A stretch of DNA of 46,012 nt. It comes from an uncultured Prochlorococcus sp. GTDB taxonomy: Bacteria > Cyanobacteriota > Cyanobacteriia > PCC-6307 > Cyanobiaceae. The notes below the pieces were generated by a model. That model did not search any database. It was given only the letters and a program-made list of their open reading frames with translations, and had not been told where the DNA came from. Location: NCBI GenBank assembly GCA_902534675.1, contig CACAQQ010000006.1:1-46012 (forward strand), written 5' to 3'. A program made the translations under genes and the position numbers. Positions 30,407 through 40,958 of the stretch are shown here, piece after piece; within the stretch, counting starts at the first letter, position 1, and every line of letters begins with the position of its first letter.

Positions 30407-31768
30407 ATGATCTTTAAAAATATTTCTAAGTCAAAACTCACTTTAGCTATTATTTCTATAGTAATAACTTTTTTTGTATGGCAGCAAGGCTTAAGAGATA
30501 GTTTAAATAGACCATCTGTCTCATTTGATATTAGTCAAAAAGAGCAGGAAATAACTGAATTATCAGTCCAATCAATACCTTTAAATCTAAAAAAATTTTT
30601 TATTATTAATGATCCTGTTGATCAAATAAATAAATCACTCTCTGAGGTCTCATTTGAAGAACTAACAGAAAGAAATAAGTTAATTTGGATTATTACTTCA
30701 GAATCAAATGATCCTATAATCTATAAAAATTTATCTAAAGATTTTGAAAATAAAAACTTTAAATTTCTGATTGATGAGATAGAAAAAAAATCAAATAATA
30801 ATTTATATAAACCAAATTTAGATACTTTTGATTTATTTAAAGGTGATAGATTTTTATATCACCTTTTAAGCTGGAAATTTGATTTTGACGATAGTTCATT
30901 AATAACAAAATCATTTTCAAGCAAAATGTTTTTAAAAATATTAGCCATCAGACTAATACCACTTTTAACAATACTTATTGGTTCTATTCTAGCTTTAAAA
31001 ATATTGTGGAATTCCATAGCTATGAAAAAGTTTGGTTGGAAAAAAATTAAATCCTTAGATTTAGAGTTGATAGATATGGTTTTATTAATTGCAGGTGGAT
31101 TTGTTGTTTTAGGAGAAGTGGTATCTCCTTTAATTTCTATAAGTTTGGTTGAACTTTTTTCTAAAAATATCTCTAATGAATTGTCTCAATCTTTTAAAAT
31201 ATTCTTTGGATATCTTTTTATGGCTATTCCGCCATTAGGTATAGTTTATTATCAAATTAAATCTTTGAATGGTAAATTTATTCTTAAAAAGGATTATTTA
31301 CAGTTCAATTTCTTGCCAATAAAATATGCAATTATTCAGGGAATTAAAGGTTGGTTAACAATTGTTCCCTTTGTTTTATTGATTTCTCTAATCATGAATA
31401 GTTTGATCGACAATCAGAATGGTAGTAACCCTTTGCTGGAAATTGTTCTTAATAATAATAATTACTTATCATTTTTTCTATTATTTGTTACAACAACTCT
31501 ATTAGCTCCTCTATTTGAGGAGATTATATTTCGCGGCATTTTACTACCAACTCTTTCAAGAGATTTTGGAGTAATTTCGGGTATCATAGTTTCAGCTTTT
31601 ATCTTTGCATTAGCCCATTTAAGTTTGGGAGAAATGCCGCCATTATTTGTTCTGGGGATTGGACTGGCAATTACAAGAATTGCTTCAGGGAGTTTGTTTT
31701 CCTCAGTGATTATGCATTCTTTATGGAATGGATTGACTTTCTTAAATTTGTTCTTATTGAGGACATAA
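30407..31768 (+). CDS. CPBP-family (CAAX protease/bacteriocin-processing type) intramembrane protease
   Basis: LLAPLFEEIIFRGILLPTLSRDFG (EExxxR), FALAHLSLGEMPPLFVLGIGLA, MHSLWNGLTFL. Confidence 0.87.
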   Translation: MIFKNISKSKLTLAIISIVITFFVWQQGLRDSLNRPSVSFDISQKEQEITELSVQSIPLNLKKFFIINDPVDQINKSLSEVSFEELTERNKLIWIITSESNDPIIYKNLSKDFENKNFKFLIDEIEKKSNNNLYKPNLDTFDLFKGDRFLYHLLSWKFDFDDSSLITKSFSSKMFLKILAIRLIPLLTILIGSILALKILWNSIAMKKFGWKKIKSLDLELIDMVLLIAGGFVVLGEVVSPLISISLVELFSKNISNELSQSFKIFFGYLFMAIPPLGIVYYQIKSLNGKFILKKDYLQFNFLPIKYAIIQGIKGWLTIVPFVLLISLIMNSLIDNQNGSNPLLEIVLNNNNYLSFFLLFVTTTLLAPLFEEIIFRGILLPTLSRDFGVISGIIVSAFIFALAHLSLGEMPPLFVLGIGLAITRIASGSLFSSVIMHSLWNGLTFLNLFLLRT

Positions 31769-31853
31769 AGAATTTAATTTTTTTACTTGCGAATCAAACA
31801 AAAAGATGTTTATTTAATTAATAATACTTCTTTTATTTTAAAATAAATCATAG

Positions 31854-32282
31854 ATGAAACCTTATGGGAATCAACTTAATTTAAAAAAAATAGTTTCATA
31901 TGAAAGTAAAAAAAATTCTGAAAAAATATCCAAAATTAATATCAAATTAATACATCAAATTTTCGACACCATTAATATCTCTCTTTTGGTACTAATTTTC
32001 ACATTATTTTTCTTATCATTTAATAGTCAAAGAAAATGGTCAAGAACATACAAAAACTTATCTAAAACAAGAGCTATTAATAGTAATCTTGTTGATTACA
32101 TTTCTAAAATTGAGGAATTTTATATTAGTGAACTTGAGTCTCTCAATATTTATAGAAAAACTAAACCTGAAGATTTAATCTATCTAGATAAACTTCCAGA
32201 AAAAAAAGAAAGTCTATTTAAGAAAAATTTAAATAGTTTCATTGAAGGTTTTAGTGATAGCAAATATCAAAGTGGATATTGA
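31854..32282 (+). CDS. Small bitopic membrane protein with extracytoplasmic coiled coil directly upstream of ftsI; FtsL-like candidate
   Basis: About 37 aa basic N-terminus, one TM (DTINISLLVLIFTLFFLSF), then RKWSRTYKNLSKTRAINSNLVDYISKIEEFYISELESLN. Stop overlaps the ftsI start. Confidence 0.7.
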   Translation: MKPYGNQLNLKKIVSYESKKNSEKISKINIKLIHQIFDTINISLLVLIFTLFFLSFNSQRKWSRTYKNLSKTRAINSNLVDYISKIEEFYISELESLNIYRKTKPEDLIYLDKLPEKKESLFKKNLNSFIEGFSDSKYQSGY

Positions 32283-34033
32283 TGAAAAAATACAAAAAAA
32301 TTGTTCGTCTAACACCCCTTGATCAAAGAAGATTTAAATTTCTCTATATTTTTTGCTTATTATTAATATTTTGTTTGTTTGGTAGGTTAGTTAAATTGCA
32401 AGTCTTTAACGCTTCTGATTTGCAAAGGAAAGCTAGATTAATACAGTCTTCTAAAACAAACGCCTTAAAAAAAAGGAGAGCAATTGTTGATAGAAATAAT
32501 AGACTAATTGCTTACGATAAACCGCTCTATAAATTATGGGCCCATCCAAAATATTTTAATTTTCCTGGTGATTCGATTAACAGAGTTCGCAGTATTGAAG
32601 AAGTTACAGAAAAATTGTCACCTATCTTGGATATAAATGGTGAAATACTTTTGAGTAAATTTAATAATAAGATGAGTGGAATCAAGCTTTTAGATAAAAT
32701 TTCAGAAGAAAAGGCAGAAAATATTAAGGACCTTCAAATAAGCGGACTTGATTTGTTTAAATATTCCCAGAGACATTATCCGCAAGGGGAGCTTTATTCT
32801 AATCTTGTCGGTTTTGTTAATGCTGAGAATATAGCTTCAGCAGGTTTAGAGCTTCATTTAGATAATCAAATTAAAGTTTTTAATAAAAGTAATTTAATAA
32901 AAAGAGGAGGAGATGGAACTCCTCTTCCGGATAATTCAGCCCCAGGTGATTTTATTTCTGATTACAAAAGTTTAGGTCTAACTATAGATTCAAAATTACA
33001 GAAAGCGTCATTTAATGCATTATCAAAGCAAGTAAGCAAATGGAAAGCAAAGAAGGGATTTGCCATAGTTATGGATGTTAATAATGGTCGGATTCTTTCC
33101 TTGGTTACAGTCCCGTCATATGATCCAAATAAATTTTGGCAGTATGATTCTGGACTCTTTAGAGGTTGGTATTCTCAAGATTTATTTGAGCCTGGTTCAA
33201 CTTTTAAACCTATTAATCTTGCCTTGGCTTTAGAAGAAAAAGTTATCCAGAAAGATGGAGTAGTTGAAGATGTTGGAAAAATTAATGTTGGAGGATGGAC
33301 ACTTTCTAATTGGGATAAAAAAGGTAATGGATACATTGACTATCCAAAAGTTTTGCAGGTTTCAAGCAATGTTGGGATGATAAAAATAATGCAAAATTTA
33401 GACCCCACAACTTATTGGGATTGGCTTACAAATTTAGGTATAAATAAAAATTTAGAGACTGACTTATTTGAGTCAACTGCTGGCCAACTAAAGACAAAAG
33501 ATTTATTTGTAAATCAAGTAATTGAGCCTGCTGTAACTTCTTTTGGTAAAGGTTTCTCAATCTCGCCACTTAAATTGGTTCAACTTCATGCGGCTCTTGC
33601 AAATGGGGGTTTTGAAGTAACTCCTCATGTAACCTCTACTTTCGAAGAGAGACTTAATAAAAATTCCAAAAAACAATTTTTTTCACACGAGGTTTCTAAA
33701 ACTGTTCTTGAATGGATGGAGAGTGTAGTTGATAAAGGTAGTGGATCTGGAGTACAAATCGAGGGTTACAGGATAGCTGGGAAAACGGGAACTTCTCAAA
33801 AAGCCTTAAATGGTTCGTATACAAGTAAAAAAGTTTGTAGTTTTGTCGCGGCCTTACCAGTTAATGATCCAAAATATGTTGTCCTTGTAGTCGTTGATGA
33901 GCCATCTAAATCATATGCATATGGGTCAACTGTTGCTGTACCAGTTGCGAAAGAAATTATCGAGAGTTTGATAGTAATTGAAAAAATACCTCCCAAGATT
34001 AAAAATCATGGAATGATTGTTAAAAAACCCTAA
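32279..34033 (+). CDS. ftsI: Peptidoglycan D,D-transpeptidase FtsI (class B PBP3)
   Basis: RRAIVDRNNRLIAYD, EPGSTFKPINLALALEE (SxxK), SSNVGM (SxN), AGKTGTSQKA (KTGT). Confidence 0.93.
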   Translation: MMKKYKKIVRLTPLDQRRFKFLYIFCLLLIFCLFGRLVKLQVFNASDLQRKARLIQSSKTNALKKRRAIVDRNNRLIAYDKPLYKLWAHPKYFNFPGDSINRVRSIEEVTEKLSPILDINGEILLSKFNNKMSGIKLLDKISEEKAENIKDLQISGLDLFKYSQRHYPQGELYSNLVGFVNAENIASAGLELHLDNQIKVFNKSNLIKRGGDGTPLPDNSAPGDFISDYKSLGLTIDSKLQKASFNALSKQVSKWKAKKGFAIVMDVNNGRILSLVTVPSYDPNKFWQYDSGLFRGWYSQDLFEPGSTFKPINLALALEEKVIQKDGVVEDVGKINVGGWTLSNWDKKGNGYIDYPKVLQVSSNVGMIKIMQNLDPTTYWDWLTNLGINKNLETDLFESTAGQLKTKDLFVNQVIEPAVTSFGKGFSISPLKLVQLHAALANGGFEVTPHVTSTFEERLNKNSKKQFFSHEVSKTVLEWMESVVDKGSGSGVQIEGYRIAGKTGTSQKALNGSYTSKKVCSFVAALPVNDPKYVVLVVVDEPSKSYAYGSTVAVPVAKEIIESLIVIEKIPPKIKNHGMIVKKP

Positions 34034-34067
34034 AATTTTCAAATTTTATAAATAATTAGTTCATTAT

Positions 34068-34083
34068 CTGATGATTTCATCAG
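34068..34083. promoter_or_regulatory. Short perfect inverted repeat between ftsI and tal
   Basis: CTGATGA-TT-TCATCAG, 7-bp arms. No T-tract follows, so terminator versus operator is unresolved. Confidence 0.35.
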
Positions 34084-34098
34084 GAATAAAAGCTAGTT

Positions 34099-34113
34099 TA
34101 TATATATATATAT
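34099..34113. repeat. (TA)7 dinucleotide repeat upstream of tal
   Basis: gtttatatatatatatatgatt read directly. Confidence 0.85.
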
Positions 34114-34125
34114 GATTATCTAGAT

Positions 34126-35127
34126 ATGAAATCAATTTTAGAACAATTGTCCTCAATGACCGTTGTTGTTGCTGATACTGGAGATTTAGATTCGATAAAA
34201 AAGTTTCAGCCAAGGGACGCCACCACCAATCCATCGCTAATACTTGCTGCTGCCAAGAATCCTGATTATGTGAAATTAATTGATAAAGCTTTAGAAAGTT
34301 CAGAAAATGCATTGCCCCAAGGATTCTCCGAAATTGAATTAATTAAAGAAACTGTTGACCAAGTTTCAGTATTTTTTGGTAAAGAGATATTGAAAATTAT
34401 TTCAGGGCGCGTATCTACAGAAGTTGATGCAAGACTGAGCTTTGACACCCAAGCTACGGTAGAAAAAGCAAGAAAATTGATCAATCTTTACAATAATTTT
34501 GGAATTGATAAGGAGAGAATTTTGATTAAGATTGCTGCAACTTGGGAGGGAATTAAGGCAGCTGAAATTTTGGAAAAAGAGGGTATTAAGTGCAACTTAA
34601 CTTTACTTTTTAACTTCTGCCAAGCGGTAACTTGTGCCAATGCAAAGATAACTCTAATTTCTCCGTTCGTTGGCCGTATATTGGATTGGCATAAAGCAAA
34701 AACTGGTAAAACTAGTTTTGTTGGTGCTGAAGACCCTGGGGTTATTTCGGTTACACAAATATATAAGTACTTTAAAGAAAAGGGATTCAAGACAGAAGTA
34801 ATGGGAGCGAGTTTTAGAAATATTGATGAAATTAAAGAATTAGCGGGTTGCGATCTTTTAACAATCGCACCAAAATTTCTTGAGGAACTAAAAAAAGAAA
34901 AAGGAGAGTTAGTTAGGAAATTAGATTTAAGTACTCAAATAAATAATTCTATTGACTACGAATTTGAAGAAAAAGATTTTAGATTAAGTATGTTAGAAGA
35001 TCAAATGGCAAGTGAAAAGCTTAGTGAAGGTATCACTGGATTCAGTAAGGCTATAGAAGAATTGGAAGAGCTGCTACTTAAGAGATATTCAGAAATTAAA
35101 AATCATAAATTGATTTCTGCTAACTAA
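34126..35127 (+). CDS. tal: Transaldolase
   Basis: [87 protein letters not shown]. Confidence 0.96.
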   Translation: MKSILEQLSSMTVVVADTGDLDSIKKFQPRDATTNPSLILAAAKNPDYVKLIDKALESSENALPQGFSEIELIKETVDQVSVFFGKEILKIISGRVSTEVDARLSFDTQATVEKARKLINLYNNFGIDKERILIKIAATWEGIKAAEILEKEGIKCNLTLLFNFCQAVTCANAKITLISPFVGRILDWHKAKTGKTSFVGAEDPGVISVTQIYKYFKEKGFKTEVMGASFRNIDEIKELAGCDLLTIAPKFLEELKKEKGELVRKLDLSTQINNSIDYEFEEKDFRLSMLEDQMASEKLSEGITGFSKAIEELEELLLKRYSEIKNHKLISAN

Positions 35128-35150
35128 ATTTAAGTTTGAATTAAAAAGAA

Positions 35151-36284
35151 TTAAGTCCCACTTTTTGTTAAAAGTCTTCTGATAACTCTTTTTGCAATAT
35201 CTTCATAACTCATTTCTCCTGATAATATTTGAGCAATACGTTTCGGTGCTGTTTTTCTTTTTACACCTAATTGGTATCCAGTTCTGGGAAATCTATAAAA
35301 TACCTGGGCTATTCTCCTCCCCCAAGCCATTGATTTCCCCCAAATATTGTTAATTTTTTTCGTATAAAGATTTAAATCATCTACTTTCCCTGATAGGCAC
35401 TGATCTATATATTTTGCAGCATAAAAACTGCTAATTAAAGATGGTCTAATTCCTTCAGCTAAAAATGGATCACATAGGGATGCTGCATCTCCAATCGCTA
35501 AAACTTTGTCACCATTAATTGAGTGGAAGCCATTCCATATTCTCAGTTTCTTACTAATTGTTTTATGAGGAAAATCATCAAAACCAAAGCTTTTGATTAC
35601 TTGTTTATTTATAGCCTGATTTTCTAGAAGACCATTATTTATAAAAGTACCTAAACCAATATTTAAGCTTTCTCTTAGGGGGAATGCCCATGCAAAACCA
35701 TATTTTATAAATCCAAACTCAAATCTAACTGCATCTCTAGGAATTTCACCTAACCCTTTTAATCTTAATGAGATTGTGTTCGCGAATTTCGGTTTTCTTG
35801 GCCCTAAATTGAAATAACCCGCCCATTTAGATTGGGACCCATCTGCAATCACAAGAAATTCTGTAATATATTTTGTTTTGTTATCGCAGGTGATTTCCCA
35901 TTTATCATTTTTTTTTATGATTTTTTCTATCAATAATGGTCTCATTATCTTAGCTCCATTGCTCAAGGACTCATCAAGTAATAATTGATCAAGCTTCTCT
36001 CTTTTAATAATCCAAAATGGGGATTCACCAGTTAGATCAGCAGTTACATTATCTGTAGCCTTCCATCTGAATTCAACATTTTTAATTTTTGATTCTATGG
36101 AATCTTTTATATCTAAAGGAAGAAATCTTTGCATTGAAGATGCCATCCCGCCTGCACATGGTTTGTAGTCTTGGAATTTTTCTTTTTCGATAATTAAAAC
36201 AGAATATCCTTTCTTTGATAGGTTTAGAGCGGTGGAAGATCCTGATAAACCTCCACCAATTATTACAACGTCAAATCCTATCAA
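35151..36284 (-). CDS. FAD-dependent oxidoreductase, geranylgeranyl-reductase family
   Basis: [68 protein letters not shown]. Confidence 0.87.
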   Translation of the reverse strand: MIGFDVVIIGGGLSGSSTALNLSKKGYSVLIIEKEKFQDYKPCAGGMASSMQRFLPLDIKDSIESKIKNVEFRWKATDNVTADLTGESPFWIIKREKLDQLLLDESLSNGAKIMRPLLIEKIIKKNDKWEITCDNKTKYITEFLVIADGSQSKWAGYFNLGPRKPKFANTISLRLKGLGEIPRDAVRFEFGFIKYGFAWAFPLRESLNIGLGTFINNGLLENQAINKQVIKSFGFDDFPHKTISKKLRIWNGFHSINGDKVLAIGDAASLCDPFLAEGIRPSLISSFYAAKYIDQCLSGKVDDLNLYTKKINNIWGKSMAWGRRIAQVFYRFPRTGYQLGVKRKTAPKRIAQILSGEMSYEDIAKRVIRRLLTKSGT

Positions 36285-36829
36285 ACTTTTAGAATTTCCT
36301 TTTCTTTTTCAGATAATTTAGTTTCTATTAAGGCAATATATTTATCAGTAATTTTCTGAATTTCAGATTGATTATCTCTTGATTCGTCAATAGAAATAAG
36401 GCCATCTTTTTCATCTTTTTTTTCTTTATCAACTGCATCTCTTCTGATATTTCTCAAAGCCACTTTTCCTTCCTCTGCATATTTAGATGCTAATTTACAA
36501 AATTCTTTTCTTCTTTCTTCTGTTAAGGGAGGAACATTTATTCTTATAACTTTACCATCATTATTTGGAGTAATACCTAAATCACACATAGAAATTGACT
36601 TTTCTATCGATTGTAAGCATGAAATATCAAAAGGTTGTATTGAAATTGTTTGTGAATCAACAGTGTTTATTGTGGCAAGTGCTTTTATAGGTGTTTCTGC
36701 TCCGTAGTATTCAACGCTAACTCTGTCAAGCAATGAAGCATTAGCTCTGCCTGTTCTAATTGTATTAAAGTTTCTTTGTGTGGCTTCAATACTTTTATTC
36801 ATATTTTCTTGAATTTCTTTTTCTTTCAT
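36281..36829 (-). CDS. frr: Ribosome recycling factor
   Basis: [59 protein letters not shown]. Confidence 0.97.
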   Translation of the reverse strand: MKEKEIQENMNKSIEATQRNFNTIRTGRANASLLDRVSVEYYGAETPIKALATINTVDSQTISIQPFDISCLQSIEKSISMCDLGITPNNDGKVIRINVPPLTEERRKEFCKLASKYAEEGKVALRNIRRDAVDKEKKDEKDGLISIDESRDNQSEIQKITDKYIALIETKLSEKEKEILKV

Positions 36830-36852
36830 AATAAAAAAAATTTAAATAAGCT

Positions 36853-37557
36853 TTAACTAATTAATGAACCTATAGGATCCCCAGCAACAGCTTTGGAAAT
36901 GTTCCCTTTTTTGAATATATCAAATACCATGATAGGAATATTATTATCTTTGCATAGTGCAATTGCAGTACTATCCATTACTGCGATTTCATCGCTAAGA
37001 ACTTGCTGATAACTAAGAGAGGAATATTTTTTTGCATCTTTAAATTTATTAGGATCACAATTATATACTCCATCAACTTTGGTCGCCTTCATGACAACTT
37101 CAGCATTTATCTCTGCTGCCCGCAGAGCTGCTGTAGTGTCGGTTGTGAAAAATGGATTTCCACATCCCCCTCCAAAGACCACAACTCTCCCTTTTTCAAG
37201 GTGTCTCATAGCCCTTCTTCTGATATAGGGTTCCGCAATTTCCTGCATTTCTATTGCAGTTTGAACTCTGGTTGCAACTCCTACTCTTTCTAAACCATCT
37301 TGAAGTGAAATAGCATTCATTACTGTTGCGAGCATCCCTACATAATCAGCTGTCGCTCTATCCATGCCATCTGCAGACCCTTTAAGCCCCCTAAAAATAT
37401 TCCCGCCCCCAACAACTATTGCAAGTTGCACATTATTTTCGACTACTTTTGAAACATCCTCTGCAATTGACTGAACTATAGCAGGATCAATACCATAAGG
37501 TTTTTCGCCCATTAGTGCTTCACCACTAAGTTTTAAGAGAACTCTTCTGTAAGTCAT
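36853..37557 (-). CDS. pyrH: Uridylate kinase
   Basis: [66 protein letters not shown]. Confidence 0.97.
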   Translation of the reverse strand: MTYRRVLLKLSGEALMGEKPYGIDPAIVQSIAEDVSKVVENNVQLAIVVGGGNIFRGLKGSADGMDRATADYVGMLATVMNAISLQDGLERVGVATRVQTAIEMQEIAEPYIRRRAMRHLEKGRVVVFGGGCGNPFFTTDTTAALRAAEINAEVVMKATKVDGVYNCDPNKFKDAKKYSSLSYQQVLSDEIAVMDSTAIALCKDNNIPIMVFDIFKKGNISKAVAGDPIGSLIS

Positions 37558-37684
37558 TCAATAATTGTACTTTTAAGACCTTAGCAAGTAAATGCACCAA
37601 ATTTATTTTTTGGTCAGATATTGCTTGCGTCTTTAAACATTTCTAAACTTGCTTAAAGAAAATTTAAATAATAATTTACTTCAA

Positions 37685-38377
37685 CTAAAATTCAACACAT
37701 TTTTGTGCTTTTATTCCTTGTTCTTTAAATGGATGTCTTATTAGTTTCATTTCTGTAACTAAATCAGCGTAATTTATAATTGAATCAGATGCTCCTCTTC
37801 CAGTTAAAACAATATGATTTTTTCTATTATTTAAGCTTTTTAAAAAAGTGATTATTTCTTCGGGGTCAAGATAACCAAGTTTTGTTGCAATATTAATTTC
37901 ATCAAGAATGATAAGTTTATAAGATTCGTTGTGTATGTATTTTTTGGCTAGTTGCCACGCCTCTTGAACTAATTTTTCATCTCTTATTCTATCTTGTGTT
38001 TCCCAAGTAAATCCCTCTCCTAATGAATGCCAAGCTACATTAGAAGACATGTTTTTAAATGCGTTTTCTTCTCCCGTGGTCCAGCCTCCTTTGATAAATT
38101 GAATTATTGCTACTTTATAGCCATGCCCTATCGTCCTTAAAGCCATACCTAAAGATGCAGTTGTCTTGCCCTTGCCGTTTCCTGTAAAAACAATCAACAA
38201 ACCTTTTTTTGTTTTTCTAATTTGTAATCTTTCGGCTTGAATATCTTTTCTTTGCTGCATTCTTTTTTTATATGAGCTCTCATCGCTATCCGGGGATGAT
38301 TTACCTCCCATTCCAAGTTTTTTTGCTTGATTATCGAGGTTAAATATTTTCTTGGAAGATGAAGTTTTTTCTTTCAT
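37685..38377 (-). CDS. cobO: Cob(I)yrinic acid a,c-diamide adenosyltransferase
   Basis: VFTGNGKGKTTASLGMALRTIGHGYKVAIIQFIKGGWTTGEENA; IILDEINIATKLGYLDPEEI. Confidence 0.94.
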   Translation of the reverse strand: MKEKTSSSKKIFNLDNQAKKLGMGGKSSPDSDESSYKKRMQQRKDIQAERLQIRKTKKGLLIVFTGNGKGKTTASLGMALRTIGHGYKVAIIQFIKGGWTTGEENAFKNMSSNVAWHSLGEGFTWETQDRIRDEKLVQEAWQLAKKYIHNESYKLIILDEINIATKLGYLDPEEIITFLKSLNNRKNHIVLTGRGASDSIINYADLVTEMKLIRHPFKEQGIKAQKCVEF

Positions 38378-38411
38378 ATGACACTTATTTTTATTTGATT
38401 ATTATAAATCT

Positions 38412-39581
38412 TTAAATATTTTTAATTCTTTTAACTTTTAGAAGTGCATTATTTACTGCCTGTTGTTGATCTCGTTTAGTAATCCAGTGGTGATAAGTTT
38501 GAGTATGTAAACTAACAGAATGTCCCATCATTCTGGCAGCCACAGTATCAGGTAAATCATAAAAAATTGTTCTTACTGCCCAAGCATGCCTTAGATCATA
38601 GGGTTTTATTTGTAAAGAGTAGCGCTTAAATTGGTCTGTAATTTTTTTTCCAATATTCTGTAAGGTTGTAATTTTAAGGTCTCTATTAATATTTGGTAGA
38701 AGATCTGGATTTTCACCAAGTTTTGATAATTCGAACTTTTCCACCCATTCAGGATGAAATGGCCAAACTTGATGTTCCCCAGTTTTAGTCGTAGGTAAAA
38801 CTCTAATGATTTTGTCCCCAAAATTAGTAAGAGAACTTAAATCACAAAAAAATACTTCATGATTTCTTAATCCATATGTAGCCATCAAACCAAAAACAAA
38901 TTTCCAAGACTTGTTAGGTATTGTCTCCCACAGTTTCTCTATTAACTCGTCTTTAGGGAGATCCCTAAACCCTGCTTTGTTCAGACCATATCCTCTAGAA
39001 TTTAATTTCCAATCTTCTGGCAGTTTAATGTCCAAAAAATTAGCCAAAACACTTAAAGAAGTAGCACATTGTTTCCTACTTCTGGTACCTTCCTTATAAC
39101 TTTCAAGTGTTTTTTGAAATATTTTTTCTAAAGCTTCATTCTCATAATCATTGTAAATATTTAGGATTCTTTTCATATATGGTTTGTAAGAACTTCTCCA
39201 AGTAGTTTTTCTAGTGCTGGTTCGAAAATCACTTTTATTTTCTTTAAAAAAAAATTCTTCAAATTGATTTAATCTATTTGGGAATTCAAAACCATCTTTT
39301 ATTTCTTTTTTATAAGGTTTGCCTATCCAATTAACCCAATCAAATTGATTCAATTCCAATTGCAAATTGATTAATTGTAATTTTTTTTTGGCTTCCTCTA
39401 ATCCAGAAATATCAGCCTTTAAACCAAGAGATATTCTTTGAATTTTAAAGTTATTTTTATCTTCTTTGGAGGGTAGTGAACCACGAATATTTAATTTCTC
39501 TCCTCTTTTCTCAATTTTAAGCTTACTGCCTTGAGTAGCAAATTTATCATTGACATTATTAATTTCCTGAATTACTTTCAT
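38412..39581 (-). CDS. Tyrosine recombinase / phage-integrase family protein
   Basis: C-terminal catalytic domain: GLRNHEV (Arg I), TKTGEHQVWP (Lys), KPYDLRHAWAV (Arg II), MMGHSVSLHTQTYHHW (His and Tyr nucleophile). Confidence 0.88.
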   Translation of the reverse strand: MKVIQEINNVNDKFATQGSKLKIEKRGEKLNIRGSLPSKEDKNNFKIQRISLGLKADISGLEEAKKKLQLINLQLELNQFDWVNWIGKPYKKEIKDGFEFPNRLNQFEEFFFKENKSDFRTSTRKTTWRSSYKPYMKRILNIYNDYENEALEKIFQKTLESYKEGTRSRKQCATSLSVLANFLDIKLPEDWKLNSRGYGLNKAGFRDLPKDELIEKLWETIPNKSWKFVFGLMATYGLRNHEVFFCDLSSLTNFGDKIIRVLPTTKTGEHQVWPFHPEWVEKFELSKLGENPDLLPNINRDLKITTLQNIGKKITDQFKRYSLQIKPYDLRHAWAVRTIFYDLPDTVAARMMGHSVSLHTQTYHHWITKRDQQQAVNNALLKVKRIKNI

Positions 39582-39646
39582 TTACTTATATAATTGTCTC
39601 TATAATGACGTTTTTAATGTTGATTATCAATCTCCATAAATTTTAA

Positions 39647-40822
39647 ATGGAAAAAATAGGCGTCTTACTAATGAATTTAGGAGGGCCTGAACGCATTACT
39701 GATGTAGGCCCATTCTTATACAATCTCTTTTCTGATCCAGAAATAATCAGGACTCCTTTCCCTGTTTTTCAAAAACCCCTAGCTTGGTTAATTAGTACGC
39801 TTAGGAGTACTACTTCACAACAGGCCTACCTTTCTATAGGTGGAGGTTCACCCATCAGAAGGATAACTGAACAACAAGCGAGAGAATTACAATCTAAATT
39901 ACGGGAGAAGGGGTTTAATGCTACTACCTATATCGCTATGAGGTATTGGCATCCTTTTACCGAATCAGCAATTGCTGATATGAAAGCAGATGGCATAGAT
40001 CAAGTTGTTGTAATACCCTTGTATCCACATTTTTCGATAAGTACTAGTGGTTCTAGCTTTAGAGAATTAAAAAAATTACGAGATTCTGATGATGAATTTA
40101 AGAAGGTTCCAATGAGATGTGTAAGGAGTTGGTTCAGTCAATCAGGTTATTTAAAATCTATGGTCGAATTAATTTCTGAACAAATTTTACTTTGTGAATC
40201 ATCTTCAAAAGCTCATATATTTTTTACTGCTCATGGAGTTCCTAAGAGTTACGTAGAGGAAGCTGGAGATCCTTACAAGCAACAAATTGAAGATTGTTCT
40301 TTATTAATTATAAATGAACTGGAAAAATGTTTAGGGCACAGTAACCCTCATACACTTTCGTATCAAAGTAGAGTTGGCCCCGTTGAATGGTTGAAGCCTT
40401 ATACAGAGGAAGTTTTAGCTGATCTTGGAAGGTCAAATGTAAATGATCTGATTGTGGTCCCAATAAGTTTCGTTGGAGAGCATATCGAAACACTGCAAGA
40501 AATTGATATTGAATATAAAGAAATTGCTGAAAAGGCGGGTATTAAAAACTTTCGGAGAGTTAAGGCTTTAAATACTCATCCTACTTTTATTGAAGGCCTT
40601 AGTGATTTAGTGATTTCCTGTTTGGAAGGACCACTTGTTAATATTGAGGAAGCTTCTAGATTACCTGAAAAAGTTAAACTTTATCCCCAAGAGAAGTGGC
40701 AATGGGGTTGGAATAATAGTTCAGAAGTGTGGAACGGAAGAGTTGCAATGATTATTTTTCTTGTGCTTTTTATTGAACTTATTTCTGGCTCTGGACCTTT
40801 ACATAAATTAGGCATCTTATAA
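39647..40822 (+). CDS. hemH: Ferrochelatase with C-terminal CAB-like TM segment
   Basis: [67 protein letters not shown]-terminus [20 protein letters not shown]. Confidence 0.96.
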   Translation: MEKIGVLLMNLGGPERITDVGPFLYNLFSDPEIIRTPFPVFQKPLAWLISTLRSTTSQQAYLSIGGGSPIRRITEQQARELQSKLREKGFNATTYIAMRYWHPFTESAIADMKADGIDQVVVIPLYPHFSISTSGSSFRELKKLRDSDDEFKKVPMRCVRSWFSQSGYLKSMVELISEQILLCESSSKAHIFFTAHGVPKSYVEEAGDPYKQQIEDCSLLIINELEKCLGHSNPHTLSYQSRVGPVEWLKPYTEEVLADLGRSNVNDLIVVPISFVGEHIETLQEIDIEYKEIAEKAGIKNFRRVKALNTHPTFIEGLSDLVISCLEGPLVNIEEASRLPEKVKLYPQEKWQWGWNNSSEVWNGRVAMIIFLVLFIELISGSGPLHKLGIL

Positions 40823-40958
40823 AGAAGAATTTAAATTTAATTGATAATTAAAAATTTATTGAAAGATTTTTTTGAATATATTTCTGACATTACATTTCCA
40901 AATGAGGCAAAAGTATTTAATTAAGTCTAATATTTATAGTAAATATTGAATTTCTTTA

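Noticed and set aside
34488-34790. Minus-strand ORF 100 aa inside tal
   Set aside because: Antisense to a clear transaldolase; no recognisable family.
37003-37293. Plus-strand ORF 96 aa inside pyrH
   Set aside because: Antisense shadow with Cys/Ser-rich translation, no support.
39218-39232. T-loop-like string ggttcgaaaatca suggesting a tRNA fragment or att site
   Set aside because: Lies inside the recombinase coding sequence (DFRTSTRKTTW), with no acceptor or anticodon stem around it.
38412-39581. Prophage or genomic-island boundary
   Set aside because: Flanking genes (cobO, hemH, pyrH, frr) are core housekeeping genes; no phage structural genes, tRNA or direct repeats seen.
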